Positions 5,886-7,769 of a DNA stretch of 7,769 nucleotides are shown here, piece by piece (position 1 is the stretch's first letter; every line of letters begins with the position of its first letter). The DNA comes from Burkholderiales bacterium (GTDB taxonomy: Bacteria; Pseudomonadota; Gammaproteobacteria; Burkholderiales; UBA11063): NCBI GenBank assembly GCA_026461645.1, contig JAPJMP010000167.1, positions 1 to 7,769 of the forward strand. The letters are read 5' to 3'. The notes under the pieces were generated by a model. The model was not told where the DNA came from. It was given only the letters and a program-made list of their open reading frames with translations, and made no database searches. Position numbers and translations under genes: made by a program.

Positions 5886-7385
5886 ATGAAAAAAAATTTA
5901 TTAGCTACAGTTGATTTGGGGTCGAATAGCTTTCGTTTACTAATTGCTGAAATCGCCGCTGATGGTGGTTTGCAACCAATAGATCGAATTAAAGAAACAG
6001 TTAGGCTAACTGGCGGGTTGGATGAAGAGAATTATTTATCACGCGAAGTTCAATTATTAGCGCTTGAGGTATTATCAAGATTTAGTGAACGTCTGTTGGG
6101 CTTTACTGTAGAGCAAGTGCGGGTTGTGGGTACTAGTGCTTTACGTGTGGCGGTTAATGCTAATGAATTTATTGCGGTAGCTAATAAAACACTTGGTTAC
6201 AATATTGAGGTGATTTCTGGAATGGAGGAAGCGCGCTTGATTTACATTGGCGCCAGTCATTCATTGCCATTTACCAAGCAGCCGCGGCTAATTATTGATA
6301 TCGGTGGTGGTTCAACTGAATTTATTAAAGGCGTTGGTTATGATCCGCAAATTATGGAAAGTGTAACCATGGGTTGCGTTTCTTTTAGTAATAAATATTT
6401 TCCTAGCGGTGATTTAACTTTAACTAATTTTGATAATGCAATTTTAGCCGCACGCGCCAAAATTCAAACCATGGAACATTTATTTGTCTCAAGCGATTGG
6501 AGCAATGTGTATGGTTCATCCGGTACGGTTAGAGCATTGTTTGATATCTGCTTACAGTACAATTTAGCGGAACATTTAACTTTAGATGTATTGTATAAAA
6601 TTAAAAAAATGTTGCTTAAATTAAAAAATATTAAACATATTAATTTAATCAGCTTAAAAGAAGATAGACGCCAAGTAATTGCAGGCGGATTATCGATTTT
6701 AATTGCAATCTTTGAAGAATTGGCAATTGAAAAAATGGATGTCGCTGATTGGTCATTACGTGAAGGTTTAATTTATGATTTACTTGGCCGTAAAACCAAT
6801 GAAGATTTGCGTATTTCTACGGTTAATCGTTTAAAGAAATTTTATAAAATTGAAGATGCTCAATCCACGCGCGTGGGACAAACTGCATTATTTTTATACA
6901 CACAATTACACTCACTAGTAACTGTTGATAATAATTATAATAAATTACTGCAGTGGGCATGTGAGTTATATGAGATTGGCTTAAATATTTCCCATAGTGA
7001 TTATCATAAACATGGAGCTTATATTTTAGCCAACTCTGATTTGTCAGGATTCTCTAAACCAGAGCAAATGGTGCTAGCTGATTTGGTTAGAGCCCATCGT
7101 GGAAGTTTAATTAAAGCCTGTGAGAGTTTAGCCCAAAGACGAAATATTAAACCACGTTTTTATTTAATGATGTTAGCCTTTAGATTTGCGGTAATTGTCA
7201 ACCGTAATCGTAAAGATATTCCACTTAATGCTATTAAGGCGGTAAAAATAATTGATAAAAATTATTTTGAGATTGAAGTTGGTATTGCTTGGTTAACTGC
7301 TAACCCGTTAACTTTACACTCTTTAAATGAAGAAATTGAGCAATGGAAAAAATGTAATTTTATTGTTAAATTAAAAAAAGTTTAA
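5886..7385 (+). CDS. ppx: Exopolyphosphatase / Ppx-GppA family phosphatase
   Basis: Members release phosphate from the ends of inorganic polyphosphate or hydrolyse the 5' phosphate of pppGpp. Some do both. The 499-residue product belongs to the ASKHA fold: VDLGSNSFRLL (9-19), TSALR (83-87), SGMEEARLI with the likely catalytic Glu115, IDIGGGSTEF (137-146) and YGSSGT (209-214). The C-terminal half carries an HD-like domain with HSDYHKHGAYI (370-380). The length lies between E. coli PPX (513) and GppA (494), so the substrate cannot be decided from sequence alone. The ATG has TAAGGG six bases upstream, overlapping the rpiA stop. The gap of nine bases makes it the last member of the five-gene run. 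No canonical intrinsic terminator follows. Confidence 0.92.
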   Translation: MKKNLLATVDLGSNSFRLLIAEIAADGGLQPIDRIKETVRLTGGLDEENYLSREVQLLALEVLSRFSERLLGFTVEQVRVVGTSALRVAVNANEFIAVANKTLGYNIEVISGMEEARLIYIGASHSLPFTKQPRLIIDIGGGSTEFIKGVGYDPQIMESVTMGCVSFSNKYFPSGDLTLTNFDNAILAARAKIQTMEHLFVSSDWSNVYGSSGTVRALFDICLQYNLAEHLTLDVLYKIKKMLLKLKNIKHINLISLKEDRRQVIAGGLSILIAIFEELAIEKMDVADWSLREGLIYDLLGRKTNEDLRISTVNRLKKFYKIEDAQSTRVGQTALFLYTQLHSLVTVDNNYNKLLQWACELYEIGLNISHSDYHKHGAYILANSDLSGFSKPEQMVLADLVRAHRGSLIKACESLAQRRNIKPRFYLMMLAFRFAVIVNRNRKDIPLNAIKAVKIIDKNYFEIEVGIAWLTANPLTLHSLNEEIEQWKKCNFIVKLKKV

Positions 7386-7404
7386 TAAGTAGAATTAGCT
7401 TGCA

Positions 7405-7429
7405 GCGCAAATTGTAGAATAAATTGCGC
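7405..7429 (+). other. Hairpin downstream of ppx without a U-tract
   Basis: GCGCAAATT (7405-7413) pairs with AAATTGCGC (7421-7429) with one A-A mismatch and a 7-base loop. It is the most GC-rich structure in the gap and sits 19 bases after the ppx stop. On the + strand it is followed by C and then an A-run, so it is not a canonical intrinsic terminator. On the - strand the T-run comes before the hairpin, not after. It may mark the operon's mRNA 3' end by protecting it from exonucleases. The left arm overlaps an imperfect direct repeat, GTAGAATTAGCTTGC (7389-7403) and GTAGAATAAATTGC (7414-7427). Confidence 0.4.
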
Positions 7430-7437
7430 CAAAAAAA

Positions 7438-7671
7438 TTGGAATGTTGTGTATATTTTGTTAAACTATGTTGTTCAAACGATAAAGTTTCAGTAGAGAAT
7501 CACAATAAACTGATAAGGATCTTTGTGCCAAAAGGAATTGATTTCACATTAATAAGTAAAAATTATTGGTTTGAAATTGCAAATATATTAAACAACTGCT
7601 CCTTAGAATTTTGCGAATTTAAATCCTCGAATGGAATGGTGACTCAAGAGTTGCAGAAATGTTACATTTGA
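7438..7671 (+). CDS. Doubtful cysteine-rich 77-residue open frame
   Basis: This is the only long open frame in the 326-base stretch (7386-7711) between ppx and the lipoprotein gene. It would start with TTG, has no ribosome site upstream and no internal Met before residue 67. The translation has seven cysteines, including pairs at 3-4 and 11-12, and no domain I recognise. Its use of ATA, AAC AAC and AGG looks different from the housekeeping genes before it. It may be a chance frame in AT-rich DNA, the remnant of a decayed gene, or a small orphan protein. I favour chance or decay. Confidence 0.15.
   Translation: MECCVYFVKLCCSNDKVSVENHNKLIRIFVPKGIDFTLISKNYWFEIANILNNCSLEFCEFKSSNGMVTQELQKCYI
7639..7668 (+). 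promoter_or_regulatory. Weak promoter candidate for the lipoprotein gene
   Basis: TGT-TACATT (7660-7668) resembles the extended -10 elements seen before rpmE and xseB, though the hexamer matches TATAAT at only four positions. GTGACT (7639-7644) lies 18 bases upstream and holds the TGAC core of a -35. Transcription would start near 7675, leaving a leader of about 37 bases. It lies inside the end of the doubtful frame 7438-7671, which fits that frame being non-coding. Confidence 0.3.
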
Positions 7672-7711
7672 ATTCTGCCAGCGCATTTACACATTTAATA
7701 GGAAAATACAT

Positions 7712-7769
7712 ATGTTCAAGAATATAATTGCAATATTATCCATAGTATTATTATTAGTGGCATGTAACA
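7712..7769 (+). CDS. Lipoprotein, N-terminus only (cut by window edge)
   Basis: Only the first 19 codons are present. They encode a short basic start (MFKN), a hydrophobic stretch (5-17) and a lipobox LVAC with Cys18, the standard signal for lipid attachment and cleavage by signal peptidase II. Asn at the position after the cysteine is not the Asp inner-membrane retention signal, so an outer-membrane location is likely. The ATG at 7712 has TAGGA (7699-7703) eight bases upstream. The mature protein lies beyond the window, so its function cannot be given. It could also be one of the small entericidin-like or other short lipoproteins. Confidence 0.75.
   Translation, partial: MFKNIIAILSIVLLLVACN

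Overview
The window is a strongly AT-rich stretch of a Gram-negative proteobacterial chromosome, with all genes on the + strand. It carries housekeeping genes followed by the edge of a less conserved region. The XseB, IspA, DXS, RpiA and Ppx proteins all carry motifs of the beta/gammaproteobacterial type. The zinc-binding (C+) L31 also fits that group. The lipobox signal peptide at the right edge implies a cell envelope that carries lipoproteins. I cannot place the organism below the level of an AT-rich beta- or gammaproteobacterium.

Layout. Positions 1-249 are non-coding and hold one inverted repeat, an extended -10 promoter with a palindrome across its -10/start region, and a foldable leader for rpmE (ribosomal protein L31, 250-474). 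A compact 96-base gap follows. It contains two inverted repeats, a second extended -10 promoter and a strong Rho-independent terminator whose hairpin covers the probable transcription start of the next gene. That gene (571-2205) encodes a polytopic membrane protein of the ArnT/PMT glycosyltransferase type, in which the conserved N-terminal acidic and lysine residues appear to be replaced.

A third extended -10 promoter (2233-2241) precedes a tightly packed five-gene run: xseB (exonuclease VII small subunit), ispA (farnesyl diphosphate synthase), dxs (DXP synthase), rpiA (ribose-5-phosphate isomerase) and ppx (exopolyphosphatase/GppA family). Junctions are a 1-base gap, a TGATG overlap, an ATGA overlap and a 9-base gap. 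This points to one transcript with translational coupling. It joins the entry step of MEP isoprenoid synthesis (dxs) and the prenyl chain-elongation step (ispA) with pentose-phosphate interconversion and polyphosphate/ppGpp metabolism.

After ppx there are 326 bases (7386-7711) with no convincing gene. They hold a hairpin without a U-tract, a dubious cysteine-rich 77-codon open frame and a weak promoter candidate. The window ends 19 codons into a lipoprotein gene. I see no mobile element, CRISPR array, tRNA or rRNA. The points most worth a second look are the promoter-inside-terminator arrangement at 524-561, the palindrome and structured leader of rpmE, and the degenerate active site of the membrane glycosyltransferase.
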